Shown here: positions 8,052 to 16,250 of the stretch, in pieces | Layout: each line of letters begins with the position of its first letter | Position numbering within the stretch: the first letter of the stretch is position 1 | Source: Rubrobacter sp. | GTDB taxonomy: Bacteria; Chloroflexota; Chloroflexia; Thermobaculales; Thermobaculaceae | Direction: 5' to 3' | Length of the DNA stretch: 37,051 nt | Assembly (NCBI GenBank): GCA_016781845.1 | Contig: JADDPP010000033.1 | Span: 1 to 37,051, forward strand | Program-made: the position numbers and the translations under genes | The notes under the pieces: generated by a model | Database searches by the model: none | What the model was told of the DNA's origin: nothing | Seen by the model: only the letters and a program-made list of their open reading frames with translations

Positions 8052-8096
8052 GATGCTGCGAGCGCCGTGAGCGCTTCGGGGTGTGAGCAGGGCGAG

Positions 8097-8471
8097 CTAT
8101 GCACCTGTCCGTCCCGTGGCTCCCATCGCGTCTCGCTCCGCCGCATGCTCCGGGCACTCGCAGAGGTAACGAAGCTGGTTGTACGTGTACAAACCGCTGT
8201 CGTGGCCGCTCTGCCATACGGGCGCGAGTGCATACCGACCTATGGGCGCGACGCCCGTCAGCACGTACTCGTCCGGAGGCAGCTCCGAGACGGTCGCCAA
8301 TCTGCCCCGATACCCCATCTCACCGGAGCACTCGGCGCACGGACACTGCCAGCGCAGATTGTACAGCCGGGTGTGCGTCGTATGCCCGTCGCTCCAGTCT
8401 ATCTCCAGCGACTCGCCGTCTTCCGAGAGCCGTATCTCCAGCGGCTCGAGCGTCTCTGTGCTCTCCTTCAT
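8097..8471 (-). CDS. DUF971 (GBBH-like N-terminal domain) protein
   Basis: The protein has 124 residues from the ATG at 8471, which follows a GGAGGTGG ribosome site. The upstream in-frame extension overlaps the divergent Nudix gene and is not needed. It matches the small DUF971 fold: EIRLSEDGESLEIDWSDG, then LRWQCPCAECSGE with three cysteines close together, and a central glycine-rich turn with WQSGHDSGLYTY. Relatives include the N-terminal domain of gamma-butyrobetaine hydroxylase and Fe-S-associated small proteins. The Cys-x-Cys-x2-Cys cluster and later CEC could bind metal, which is inferred. It sits upstream of birA. Confidence 0.85.
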   Translation of the reverse strand: MKESTETLEPLEIRLSEDGESLEIDWSDGHTTHTRLYNLRWQCPCAECSGEMGYRGRLATVSELPPDEYVLTGVAPIGRYALAPVWQSGHDSGLYTYNQLRYLCECPEHAAERDAMGATGRTGA

Positions 8472-8495
8472 ATCTACCAACCACCTCCGCTCTCC

Positions 8496-8503
8496 ATTAT
8501 AGT
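8496..8503. promoter_or_regulatory. Overlapping divergent -10 elements
   Basis: The minus strand carries a perfect TATAAT (8501 down to 8496) for the DUF971-birA unit. The same bases read on the plus strand give TATAGT (8498-8503) for the Nudix gene. The two start codons are only 38 bases apart. The plus-strand -10 would leave the Nudix mRNA almost leaderless. No convincing -35 is seen on either side. Confidence 0.45.
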
Positions 8504-8509
8504 GGCGGC

Positions 8510-9013
8510 ATGCAAGGACCTGTCCGGAGGCCTCCAGACCCGGCCAAACATCAGCATGAAGCACAGAACTACCCGCGCCATATAGTCGCGGCGATGGGCA
8601 TCGTGCGTGACGAGCAGGGCCGCGTCCTGCTCGTGCGGACGCGGCGGCGCGAGTGGGAGCCGCCTGGCGGCCAGGTGGAGGAGGGAGAGGACCTTCTCAC
8701 CGCCCTGAAGCGCGAGGTCGAGGAAGAGAGCGGCTGCACGGTCGAGGTGGACCGATTGGTAGGTGTCTACGCGAACACGGGCGACCTGCCGCAGGTGATC
8801 TTTGCCTTTCTCTGCACGTACCTGGGGGGCGCGCCACGCCCCAGTGACGAGACTCCCGAGGTCGGGTGGTACTCACCGGATGAGGCCGTGCGCATGGTCA
8901 CCCACCCTGCACAGCTTGGCCGGCTGCGTGACGCGCTTGAGTTCAGGGGAGACATCACTTATCGCTGGTACCGCACAGGACCGTGGACACTGTACGGCGA
9001 GAGAGCGTTCTAG
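8510..9013 (+). CDS. Nudix hydrolase
   Basis: The product has 167 residues from the ATG at 8510. No other in-frame start before 8594 exists, and 8594 would cut into the first beta-strand. The Nudix box is complete (GGQVEEGEDLL then REVEEESG), giving a Mg2+-dependent pyrophosphohydrolase acting on nucleoside diphosphate-linked compounds. The substrate cannot be read from the sequence. The start has no ribosome site, and the -10-like element lies just 7 bases upstream, so the transcript may be leaderless. It diverges from the DUF971 gene. Confidence 0.88.
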   Translation: MQGPVRRPPDPAKHQHEAQNYPRHIVAAMGIVRDEQGRVLLVRTRRREWEPPGGQVEEGEDLLTALKREVEEESGCTVEVDRLVGVYANTGDLPQVIFAFLCTYLGGAPRPSDETPEVGWYSPDEAVRMVTHPAQLGRLRDALEFRGDITYRWYRTGPWTLYGERAF

Positions 9014-9097
9014 CCCCTCGATGCCAACCGTCGCGAGGCGCCCGCTATAGGGAGATCCTCTCCGACTGCCGAGCTGTTGGGTTGCCACGTTCCGCAT

Positions 9098-9119
9098 GAG
9101 CCCAGAGCCACGTGGGCTC
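9098..9119. terminator. Short hairpin between convergent genes
   Basis: GAGCCCA (9098-9104) pairs with TGGGCTC (9113-9119) over an 8-base loop, between the Nudix stop and the kinase stop. It is followed by no T-run, so termination is only a possibility. The rest of 9014-9165 shows nothing else. Confidence 0.3.
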
Positions 9120-9165
9120 TACGGAACTGAACGCTAGCATGTTGCGGGTCCAGGCGCGCAGAGGC

Positions 9166-11667
9166 CTAAGCGCTATCGCCTCGTCCGGCGGTCCACGGGA
9201 GAGTAAAGCAGAATATGCTTCCCCGTTCCTCGGCGCCCTCTACCCAGATTCGCCCGCCGTGGCGCTCCACGATGCTCCTGCTGATGTAGAGGCCCAGGCC
9301 CAGCCCCCCGTAGTTCTGGTTGGCGTTGTCGGCCCGCGAGTACATCTCGAATATCCTCTCCCGCTGTCCCTCCGGCACTCCGATGCCATAATCGCGGACC
9401 GTGACCATGGCCTCGGAGCCCGACTCGCGCACGCTCACCTCCACACGGCCGCTGCCGTCGCTGTACCGGACGGCGTTCGACAGCAGGTTCTGCACGACCT
9501 GTCGAATGCCGGACCGGTCGGCGCGGACGTTCAGCGGCCCCCCAGAGGTATCGAAGACGAAGTCGAACTTGGGGAGAGTCTCCGCCATCTCGTCCACCAC
9601 CTCCCGCACGCCCTCAACTAGATCGAACTCCTCGATGTGGAGGTCGAGCTGCCCGGTCTCGATGCGGCTCACATCCAGCAGTTGCTTGATGAGATCGGCC
9701 ATCCTGTCCACGTTCCGCCCCAGGATCTGCAGGGGGCGGTCCAGCTTATGTTCGGACCTCACCGCTTCCGGTAGCCTGGAGGAGAGCAGTTGGACGGGAC
9801 CCTTGATCATTGTGACGGGAGTCTTGAGCTCGTGGGACGCGATGGAGAGGAACTTGTCGCGTAGCTCCAGTGCCCGCTCCACCTCGCGCTTGCGCTCGGC
9901 GAGCTGCCCGGCCAGCTGAGCCACATCGCGGCTGGTGCTCTCTACCTCCGCCCGCAGCACATCCCGTGCCTTCTTCATCGCGATGAGGTTGCCCACCCGC
10001 GCCCTCAGTTCCTCCGCCGAGAACGGCTTCGTTAGGTAGTCCTGCGCGCCCTCGCGCAGCATCCGCGCGCGCAGCTCGTCTTCTGCTCTGGCCGTCAGCA
10101 GGACGATCGGGACGGAATGCAGCTCAGGGTGGCTTCGCGCCTCGCGCACCAGCTCATCCCCGCTCATCTCCGGCATCATCACGTCGGTGAGGATCAGGTC
10201 GGGCCGAAGGTCCAGGGCCTTCTCGACGCCCTCCCTGCCGTTCAGGGCCGAAACTACTCGGTACTGCCCTGCGAGCGTCTCGCTGACGAACCTGTTCATC
10301 TCGGGATTGTCCTCGACCACCAGCACGAGGGCCGTCCCCGGTTCCGTGGTTTCAGCTACGACAACGCTGGTGTCAGGGCGCAGCTCCTCCAGGGCTTGCG
10401 GGGAGCTCTCTTCAGGGCCAGTCGGCGTGACCCGGCCGCGGCGCACCTGTGTACCCTCCGGGGCAAGGAGTGGGAGCTCGACTCTGAAGAGCGCGCCGCC
10501 TTCGGGTGCGTCTCCGATGTTGATCCCGCCACCATGAAGCTCGACGAACTCTCTGGCGATGGCGAGCCCGAGCCCCGTGCCCCCGAAGCGCCGGGTAGAA
10601 CCGCCCTCTCCCTGCCGGAACCGCTCGAACACAGCCTCGCGCAGTTCCGGCTCCACGCCCGGACCGCTGTCCGCGACCTCGATCAGTGCTCGCTCCCCCT
10701 CGGCTCGGAGCTCGGCGCGCACGGAGCCGCCGTCCGGCGTGAACTTGAACGCGTTGGACAGGAGGTTCAGGAGCACCCTCTGGAGCTTCTCAGGGTCTAC
10801 CTGCGCCGACAATGATCGGGGCGTCTGGACCGTGAACGAGATCGCGCGCTCGCGGGCCAGCGGGTCGAAGTGGGAGGCGGTGAGGCGCACCTGCTCCGCG
10901 AGGTCCACCTCCGCGTAGTCGAGATTCATCCTACCCGCCTCCAGCTTCGAGGCGTCGAGCAGGTCGTTGACGTGCTTGAGGAGTATGTGAGCGTTGCGAT
11001 CCACCACATCGAGGTCTCGTCTCTGCCCCTCGCTCAGGTCTCCACCGTCCCGCAGCTTTCGGACAGGTCCGAGAATGAGCGCGAGCGGAGTGCGCAGCTC
11101 GTGGCTGACGTTGGCGAAGAACTGCGACTTGAGCTGGTCCAGTTCCCTGAGCTGCTCTGTGGCCGCCTCCAGCTCACGGTTGGCCTCGAGGAGTTGCTGC
11201 CTGCGCTCCTCGGACAGCCTGCTGGACTCCACCATCGTGAGCACCTTCGGAAGGAGAGGGGGCAGGACGAGCGCTGTGCCTACCGAAGCGATGGCGGTGA
11301 CCACCTTCACCCCGCCTGAGAGCCAGTACAGCGGGGTGTAGACGGTTGCGACCGCCAGGGCATGGGTGAACCCGCACGCGATGATGAACACACCGAACGC
11401 GACGAACGTCCACATGAACGGCAGGCCCGAGCGGGCCTTGATGGCGAGATAGCCGAGCATAGCGGATATAGCCATGTAGCTCAACGCGGTCGAGAGATCC
11501 GCGAGTACGTGCGTGGTGATCAGCAGAACGTCCCAGCCGAGGGCCTCTCCTCGCGGCTCCAGTCCCTCGTGGCCGGTGAACATCTGCACCAGCGCGGGCA
11601 GTGCCAGCGCCGCGGCGACGAGCAGCCAGACGCCGCGGGGAGCTTGCATGGTGGGGCGGTGTAACAA
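9166..11667 (-). CDS. Hybrid histidine kinase with ethylene-receptor-like sensor
   Basis: The protein has 833 residues. The N-terminus is membrane-bound, and residues about 50-145 resemble the plant ETR1 ethylene-binding domain. Asp57 and Tyr64 sit at ETR1 spacing (Asp25/Tyr32). Cys98 and His102 in FIIACGFTH match the copper ligands Cys65/His69 in CGATH, and TAIASVGTALVL matches ETR1's third helix. A coiled linker leads to HisKA with phospho-His189 (SHELRTP) and an HATPase (NAFKFTPDGG, GTGLGLAI). A receiver domain (446-560, Asp495, TKPF) comes next. A second HisKA with His612 (SHELKTP) and a second HATPase follow. The TTG start at 11667 is set by AGGAGG at 11674-11679. No partner response regulator with a DNA-binding domain is nearby. 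The ligand is inferred. Confidence 0.9.
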   Translation of the reverse strand: MLHRPTMQAPRGVWLLVAAALALPALVQMFTGHEGLEPRGEALGWDVLLITTHVLADLSTALSYMAISAMLGYLAIKARSGLPFMWTFVAFGVFIIACGFTHALAVATVYTPLYWLSGGVKVVTAIASVGTALVLPPLLPKVLTMVESSRLSEERRQQLLEANRELEAATEQLRELDQLKSQFFANVSHELRTPLALILGPVRKLRDGGDLSEGQRRDLDVVDRNAHILLKHVNDLLDASKLEAGRMNLDYAEVDLAEQVRLTASHFDPLARERAISFTVQTPRSLSAQVDPEKLQRVLLNLLSNAFKFTPDGGSVRAELRAEGERALIEVADSGPGVEPELREAVFERFRQGEGGSTRRFGGTGLGLAIAREFVELHGGGINIGDAPEGGALFRVELPLLAPEGTQVRRGRVTPTGPEESSPQALEELRPDTSVVVAETTEPGTALVLVVEDNPEMNRFVSETLAGQYRVVSALNGREGVEKALDLRPDLILTDVMMPEMSGDELVREARSHPELHSVPIVLLTARAEDELRARMLREGAQDYLTKPFSAEELRARVGNLIAMKKARDVLRAEVESTSRDVAQLAGQLAERKREVERALELRDKFLSIASHELKTPVTMIKGPVQLLSSRLPEAVRSEHKLDRPLQILGRNVDRMADLIKQLLDVSRIETGQLDLHIEEFDLVEGVREVVDEMAETLPKFDFVFDTSGGPLNVRADRSGIRQVVQNLLSNAVRYSDGSGRVEVSVRESGSEAMVTVRDYGIGVPEGQRERIFEMYSRADNANQNYGGLGLGLYISRSIVERHGGRIWVEGAEERGSIFCFTLPWTAGRGDSA

Positions 11668-11688
11668 GTTCGGCCTCCTGGTGCGGTT

Positions 11689-11706
11689 GAATATTCCCTG
11701 ATATTC
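11689..11706. promoter_or_regulatory. GAATAT-N6-ATATTC inverted repeat upstream of the kinase
   Basis: A perfect 6-bp inverted repeat with a 6-base spacer lies 22 bases upstream of the kinase TTG start, just beyond its ribosome site. The position fits an operator or a promoter-overlapping protein site. No firm -35/-10 pair was identified around it. Confidence 0.4.
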
Positions 11707-11842
11707 TACAAACTTTCAGCACTCTCTCCGCCATATCGCAGCGGGACCGGGCATTGATCTGTGTACGTATCTTGTTCGGTTTCAGAAGCGTTAGATTGCA
11801 CTGGGGCCGAGGTCCTGAGTATACCACTCTCCACAGGAAGCC

Positions 11843-11883
11843 AGAGGCTGCGCCGCTATCGCGGCATAGCGGACGCAGCCTCT
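11843..11883. other. Long stable hairpin in a 325-base intergenic region
   Basis: AGAGGCTGCG-CCGCTAT pairs with ATAGCGG-ACGCAGCCTCT, giving a 17-bp stem with one bulged base and a CGCGGC loop. The surrounding 11668-11992 gap separates the divergent kinase and dioxygenase genes, so the hairpin cannot be an ordinary terminator of an upstream gene. A 5' leader structure of the dioxygenase mRNA or a small RNA is possible. No T-run follows. Confidence 0.45.
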
Positions 11884-11992
11884 CCTGTTCGCTGATACTC
11901 CACAAGAATGTCAGTGGTCTGCGTCTTGATGTAGAAGTGGTCATGACAATGTCGCGGTATGCGGGGAGAATAGGCTGAAAGGAGCGCGTAGC

Positions 11993-12829
11993 ATGGATGT
12001 ATCCTGCCTGCAGCACTGGCTGACACCGGAGGACCGCCGCACCTTTGAGGAGACAGGGGTGCTCACTGTCGAGGATGCCCTCTCGTCCGAGCATGTGGAC
12101 GCGCTGACGGAGGCCACGGACCGGGTTTACGGTCAGGCCAGGTCCTCGGGAGGCGCGGCCCCGGGGAGGAGCTACTTCCACCCCAATTTCATCCCGGACG
12201 ACGCCCTATTCGCTGATCTTGTGGACTACCCTAAGGTGCTGCCAAAAGTGTGGGGCATCCTCGGCTGGAATATCTTTCTGTACCACGCTCACCTCATCGT
12301 CACACCCCCGTCGGGACAGCCGCGGGATGACAAGACGTTTGGATGGCACCAGGATAGCGGGCGCGTGAACGTCGAGATGGAGACCAGCCCCAGGCCGCGG
12401 CTCTCGCTCAAGGTTGCGTACTTCCTGTCCGACACCAGCGAGGAGGGCCGGGGCAACTTCTGGGTTGTTCCCGGCAGCCACCTGCGCGACACTCTGGATT
12501 GCCCGTCAGACGGCGTAGGTCAGCCCGAGGGAGCGACACCCGTACTCGCGAAGCCCGGCACCGCTGTCTTCTTCGACCGCCGCACCTGGCACAGTGCCAG
12601 CCCGAACTGGTCTGATGTCACCCGCAAGGTGCTCTTCTACGGCTACGGCTACCGCTGGATACGCACGAAGGATGACATGACGGTGCAGGGCCTGTGGGAG
12701 AAGAGCGATCCCGTACGCAGGCAGCTCCTGGGGGACGGGATAAACGCGAACGGCCGCTACTCCCCGACGGATGCGGATGTTCCCCTGCGCGTCTGGCTGC
12801 GGGAGCACTGCCCGGAGGACGCGAAGTAA
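11993..12829 (+). CDS. Phytanoyl-CoA dioxygenase (PhyH) family protein
   Basis: This 278-residue protein belongs to the Fe(II)/2-oxoglutarate oxygenases. The facial triad is visible as His119 and Asp121 in GWHQD and His200 in RRTWHSA. Arg211 (SDVTRKV) is placed to bind the 2-oxoglutarate carboxylate. A VVPGSH segment precedes the last strand, as in PhyH proteins. Family members hydroxylate lipids, ectoine or secondary metabolites, and the substrate here is unknown. The ATG follows AAAGGAG with suitable spacing. The gene stands alone, divergent from the kinase and convergent with the EamA transporter 45 bases away. A strong hairpin lies 110 bases upstream. Confidence 0.87.
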   Translation: MDVSCLQHWLTPEDRRTFEETGVLTVEDALSSEHVDALTEATDRVYGQARSSGGAAPGRSYFHPNFIPDDALFADLVDYPKVLPKVWGILGWNIFLYHAHLIVTPPSGQPRDDKTFGWHQDSGRVNVEMETSPRPRLSLKVAYFLSDTSEEGRGNFWVVPGSHLRDTLDCPSDGVGQPEGATPVLAKPGTAVFFDRRTWHSASPNWSDVTRKVLFYGYGYRWIRTKDDMTVQGLWEKSDPVRRQLLGDGINANGRYSPTDADVPLRVWLREHCPEDAK

Positions 12830-12874
12830 GCGTACTCGCGATGGAAGCCATCGTCCGCTCCGAGCGAGCATGTC

Positions 12875-13819
12875 CTAGCGTGAGTGGCTAAGCAGCACTA
12901 CCGCTGCCGCGATGCACGCTCCACCCGCCAGCTTCACGGCTGTTATGGGCTCGGCTAGCAACAATGCCCCCAGGATGACGGCGGTGGCGGGTTCGGTTGT
13001 CGCGACAACGGCAGTCCGGCTTGCACCGATCCTCGCAACCCCTATCAGGTACAGGTAGACGGAGATCCCCGCGAGCAACCCGACGCCGAGGCAGCTGAGC
13101 CAACCCGCTGTGGTGATGCCAGACGGGTAGCCGCCGGAGAGAGCCAGGTATCCACAGAAGCAGGCCGCGGTGACCGGGAGGCTGTATAGCGCCGCGGCCA
13201 GTGGGGACTTGCCCCTGCCCACTATCCCCGCCAGCACTACGTACCACGAGTTGCTCAACGCCGAGCCGAGCGCCCACAGCACGCCCAGCCAGCTGACGCT
13301 GGCGCCGATGGCGAGGGCCGCTACAGGGTCTACCGTGAGTACGCAGCCGAGCAGGGCGAGGCCCAGAGCTCCGACCTTGAGGCGAGTGAGCTTCTCGCCC
13401 ACGAAGAGGACTGACCAGAGCACGACGAGCGCCGGAAAGACGAAGACCAGCACAGCCGCGGTGCTGGCCGGGAGCAGGGCGAGCGACAGAAAGTAGAACA
13501 GCGCGTTTGTTACGAAGAGTAGCCCCAGCGCACCGAAACCGAGGGTCGTGCCGATTGACTGTCGCAGTGCCGGGCGCCGGTCTCGCGGTAGCGCGAACAG
13601 CAGTCCCCACACGAGCATCGAGGCCACTCCGAACCGTACGGCGAGTACGGTTGGCACGTCGGCCCCTCCAGCATACGCGAACTTGGCGAGGATCCCCTGC
13701 GCTCCATAACCCACACTTGCAAGCATTACTGTGCCTATCCCCAGCCAGACCGCACGCCGACTGGCGGCATGCAAGGTTGCCTGATAAGGGGGAGAGATAC
13801 TCTCGAGATTGCACTCCAT
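12875..13819 (-). CDS. EamA (DMT superfamily) transporter
   Basis: This 314-residue integral membrane protein has about ten hydrophobic segments arranged as two five-helix EamA repeats. The first begins GIGTVMLASVGYGAQGILAK and the second SWLGVLWALGSALSNSWY. The late repeat shows the typical TEPATAVILGALLLAEPIT segment. It probably exports or imports small metabolites such as amino acids or drugs, but the substrate cannot be inferred. The ATG at 13819 has no clear ribosome site. A start within the first 25 residues is possible, since the first helix begins after residue 25. The 364-base gap on the far side holds a palindromic repeat and the start of a small gene. Confidence 0.88.
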   Translation of the reverse strand: MECNLESISPPYQATLHAASRRAVWLGIGTVMLASVGYGAQGILAKFAYAGGADVPTVLAVRFGVASMLVWGLLFALPRDRRPALRQSIGTTLGFGALGLLFVTNALFYFLSLALLPASTAAVLVFVFPALVVLWSVLFVGEKLTRLKVGALGLALLGCVLTVDPVAALAIGASVSWLGVLWALGSALSNSWYVVLAGIVGRGKSPLAAALYSLPVTAACFCGYLALSGGYPSGITTAGWLSCLGVGLLAGISVYLYLIGVARIGASRTAVVATTEPATAVILGALLLAEPITAVKLAGGACIAAAVVLLSHSR

Positions 13820-14029
13820 TGTGTGTTTGCTCGTTGTTATGGTCGCCTTCGTCTCCTCGTTCGTCGCCGGGTGCTGGCGGGCCTGGGACTGTTCGCCGCA
13901 CTTATTCTACTCTATCGAAGGTTGGAATGGCCGATGGCTGCTCGATGCCTGGCAAGCCTCTTGCACTCTGACTGCCAACTGAGAAACGCCCGTGGAAGAT
14001 GACTTATGATTCTGGTACCAGCCAACATG

Positions 14030-14097
14030 TGTCATTCCAGACGAATCAAAGAATGTGTAGCTTTGGATCATGGATTCATCGCAAGCTCGGAATGACA
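14030..14097. repeat. TGTCATTCC...GGAATGACA palindromic repeat
   Basis: The ends TGTCATTCC (14030-14038) and GGAATGACA (14089-14097) are perfect inverted copies. The interior is diverged (CGAATC on one side, ATTCATCGCAAGCTCGG on the other). The right half resembles the GATTCATCGC-AGCTCGGAATGACA type of dispersed repeat I recall from other bacterial genomes. The element lies before the small gene starting at 14184. The 13820-14029 stretch has nothing else I recognise. Confidence 0.5.
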
Positions 14098-14183
14098 TAA
14101 GACCAGGGGCGAAGACCGGTGGCCATCAGCGAGCGCCCACAGCCGTACCGGAGGTAACCCAAAGCAGAGAGCGGAGGTACAAG

Positions 14184-14501
14184 GTGTCTGACGAGCAGGG
14201 ACATAGGAGAACAGTGCTGCCTCCTGCCGAGGCGGAGGGAGCGGCGAACTTCGCCGCCGAGCCAAGACTCGACCCCACAGCAGGACCGGGCAACACAGCG
14301 GTTGCTACTGAGATGGAAATGGGCACGCTCAACCAGAACGCCGATCCGAGCGCCGCGGGCGAAGAGGGCAACCGCACGGGTGGTGAGCCCGCGGAGGTCC
14401 AGGCGCAACGGCGCGCGGATAGCGAGGCCGACGGTGTGAGGATGCTTGAGTCCATGGAGGAGCGGGACGCAGCCGCCGGTCAGGAGCCGGACCGGGAGTA
14501 G
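14184..14501 (+). CDS. Small disordered hypothetical protein
   Basis: The GTG at 14184 follows GGAGG (14173-14177) with a 6-base spacer, a strong initiation site. The frame is open further upstream but there runs into the palindromic repeat, which supports the later start. The 105-residue product is rich in Ala, Glu, Gly, Pro and Arg, lacks long hydrophobic runs, and looks intrinsically disordered. Its sequence begins with SDEQGHRRTVLPPAEAEG and ends with MEERDAAAGQEPDRE. I do not recognise the family. It lies 77 bases before the uracil-DNA glycosylase gene on the same strand. It could still be noncoding, since composition alone gives weak support. Confidence 0.5.
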   Translation: MSDEQGHRRTVLPPAEAEGAANFAAEPRLDPTAGPGNTAVATEMEMGTLNQNADPSAAGEEGNRTGGEPAEVQAQRRADSEADGVRMLESMEERDAAAGQEPDRE

Positions 14502-14578
14502 GGATTCGTCCTTGTCGAGCGGGAGACAAGGGCGCCAGCACTTCACGAGAGCGCTGAAAGGGCTTGAGCACGAACACC

Positions 14579-15190
14579 ATGAGCGACCCCGGCACTAACA
14601 TAGAGCTCGCTGCGGTACGTGCCGAAGCGTTGTACTGTCAGCGGTGCGACCTGTGGCAGACTCGTACGCAGGTCGTGATGGGCGAGGGCGACCCTCACGC
14701 AGGCATCCTGCTTATGGGCGAGGGACCGGGTGAGAACGAGGACCGTATGGGCCGGCCGTTCGTCGGCCGCGCTGGTCAACTGCTCGACCGCGCGCTCGAA
14801 GAGGCGGGTCTGGGTCGAGGCGATGTGTACATAACGAACGTCGTGCGATGCAGGCCCACAGCCGTGCAGAACGGCAAGATCACGAATCGTGCGCCGAGAG
14901 CCGGGGAGATAGCAGCGTGCGAGCCGTGGCGCTGGCTGGAGGTCAACCTGGTCAACCCTCGTGTGGTGGTCTGCGTGGGGGGACCCGCGGCGAAGGCGCT
15001 CATTGACAAGAAGTTCAGGCTCACGGAGCAGCGCGGGCAGATTTTCCGACGCGAGGACGGCCGCTCGTACATCGCGACCCTCCATCCGGCGTATGTCCTC
15101 CGCCTGCAGAGCAGCGACCGGGAGGCGTTCTTCCGCGCGCGCGGCCAGCTAGTATCCGACCTTCAGCTCGCGAAGGACACCGCGCGGTAG
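14579..15190 (+). CDS. Uracil-DNA glycosylase, family 4 (Fe-S)
   Basis: The protein has 203 residues from the ATG at 14579. A TTG at 14564 is possible, but an AAAGGG site sits too close to it. Four cysteines suit the family's [4Fe-4S] cluster: Cys20 and Cys23 in CQRC, Cys91 in NVVRCRP, and Cys114 in IAACEPW. The catalytic motif GEGPGENED and the C-terminal HPAYVLR loop are present. It removes uracil from DNA formed by cytosine deamination, starting base-excision repair. Family 4 enzymes are common in thermophiles and many other bacteria. It converges with the FAD oxidoreductase across 40 bases. Confidence 0.93.
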   Translation: MSDPGTNIELAAVRAEALYCQRCDLWQTRTQVVMGEGDPHAGILLMGEGPGENEDRMGRPFVGRAGQLLDRALEEAGLGRGDVYITNVVRCRPTAVQNGKITNRAPRAGEIAACEPWRWLEVNLVNPRVVVCVGGPAAKALIDKKFRLTEQRGQIFRREDGRSYIATLHPAYVLRLQSSDREAFFRARGQLVSDLQLAKDTAR

Positions 15191-15230
15191 GGACGAGTGT
15201 GTTGCGCGGTGCGTCGAGTACCTGCGGCTG

Positions 15231-16250
15231 TCACGGGCGCGCTTCAGCTATCTCTATCAGCTGCGCCGCGGCAGCCAGCCCGGACATCGCCGCCCCCTCG
15301 ACTTTGGGGCCGCCGAACGCATCGCCGGCGAACACGAGTGGTGGAGCGACCGAGGCGAGCAGGCACGGCTCGGGGTACGGCTCGACTGGCATGCTGTAGC
15401 GCCAGCGGCTGAACTGCACTCTCCTGACTGGGGCGCCGACGAAATCCCCCACATATCCCAGAAGCTCCAAAGCCACCGTCTCATCCGCAACCTCCCAGCG
15501 CTCGGCGCTGAACTGAGGTCCCGCGTGGAGCGTGATCGCCGGCACGGGGGAGATGCCTTTGCGCTTGTTGTCCGCGAGCCACCAAACAGGCTCGCCCGTG
15601 CCGTTCTGTCCCGAGTACTGGATGCCTCCGGGCTCGGGCGTCCGGCATGGCCCGTCCAGTAGCGCCATCACCGAGATGCACCGCTGGTAGTCTATGCGCT
15701 CTAACGCCTCTCGCACCTCAGCCGGTAGCCCAACCGCTCCCGCGCTCACAAGGGCGAGGGACTGAGGTACAGGGGCGGTGAGGATGAGGCACCGTGCTGA
15801 GAGCACGGCGCCGCTTTCCGTGCTAGCCCGCCAGGCCCGACCGGCTCGTGCCACCTCAACCACGCGCTGCCCCGTCCGAACGTCCAGCCCGCGCGCGAGG
15901 TGCTTCGCTATAGCTGTCATTCCGGTGCTGCCACGGTAGCGCGGGTAGCCGTCCGGCTCGTAGCGGCCGTCGGGCGTCGCGAAGCCGCGCGACCACTCCT
16001 CGACGATGCCCGCCGCCCACCACTCCGACACCATTTGCTCGAACTGCTCGCCGCGGACGGTGAAGAACTGCGCCCCGTGGTCGAAGACGCCGTCCTCGAT
16101 GCGCTGCGTCGCGAGCCTGCCGCCCACGCCCCGGCCCTTGTCGAGCACGGTCACTTCCCAGCCTCGGTCGCACAGCGTCCGCGCCGCAAGCAGGCCAGAG
16201 AGTCCAGCGCCTACAACCAGACACGATTGCGTGTGCTCTTCGGTGCTCAT
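15231..16250 (-). CDS. FAD-dependent oxidoreductase (renalase-like)
   Basis: This 339-residue flavoprotein has an N-terminal Rossmann dinucleotide motif (VVGAGLSGLLAARTL) and the VLDKGRGVGGRLATQR segment typical of amine-oxidase and renalase-like enzymes. It then has a FDHGAQFFTV substrate-domain strand, and an FAD-contacting FAGDAFGGPKVEGA motif near the C-terminus. It is 154 bases downstream of the prenyltransferase on the same strand, so it may belong to the carotenoid transcription unit. The role there is inferred only. It could also be an unrelated flavoenzyme. The protein is shorter than the CrtI desaturase and lacks its C-terminal signature. Confidence 0.82.
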   Translation of the reverse strand: MSTEEHTQSCLVVGAGLSGLLAARTLCDRGWEVTVLDKGRGVGGRLATQRIEDGVFDHGAQFFTVRGEQFEQMVSEWWAAGIVEEWSRGFATPDGRYEPDGYPRYRGSTGMTAIAKHLARGLDVRTGQRVVEVARAGRAWRASTESGAVLSARCLILTAPVPQSLALVSAGAVGLPAEVREALERIDYQRCISVMALLDGPCRTPEPGGIQYSGQNGTGEPVWWLADNKRKGISPVPAITLHAGPQFSAERWEVADETVALELLGYVGDFVGAPVRRVQFSRWRYSMPVEPYPEPCLLASVAPPLVFAGDAFGGPKVEGAAMSGLAAAAQLIEIAEARP

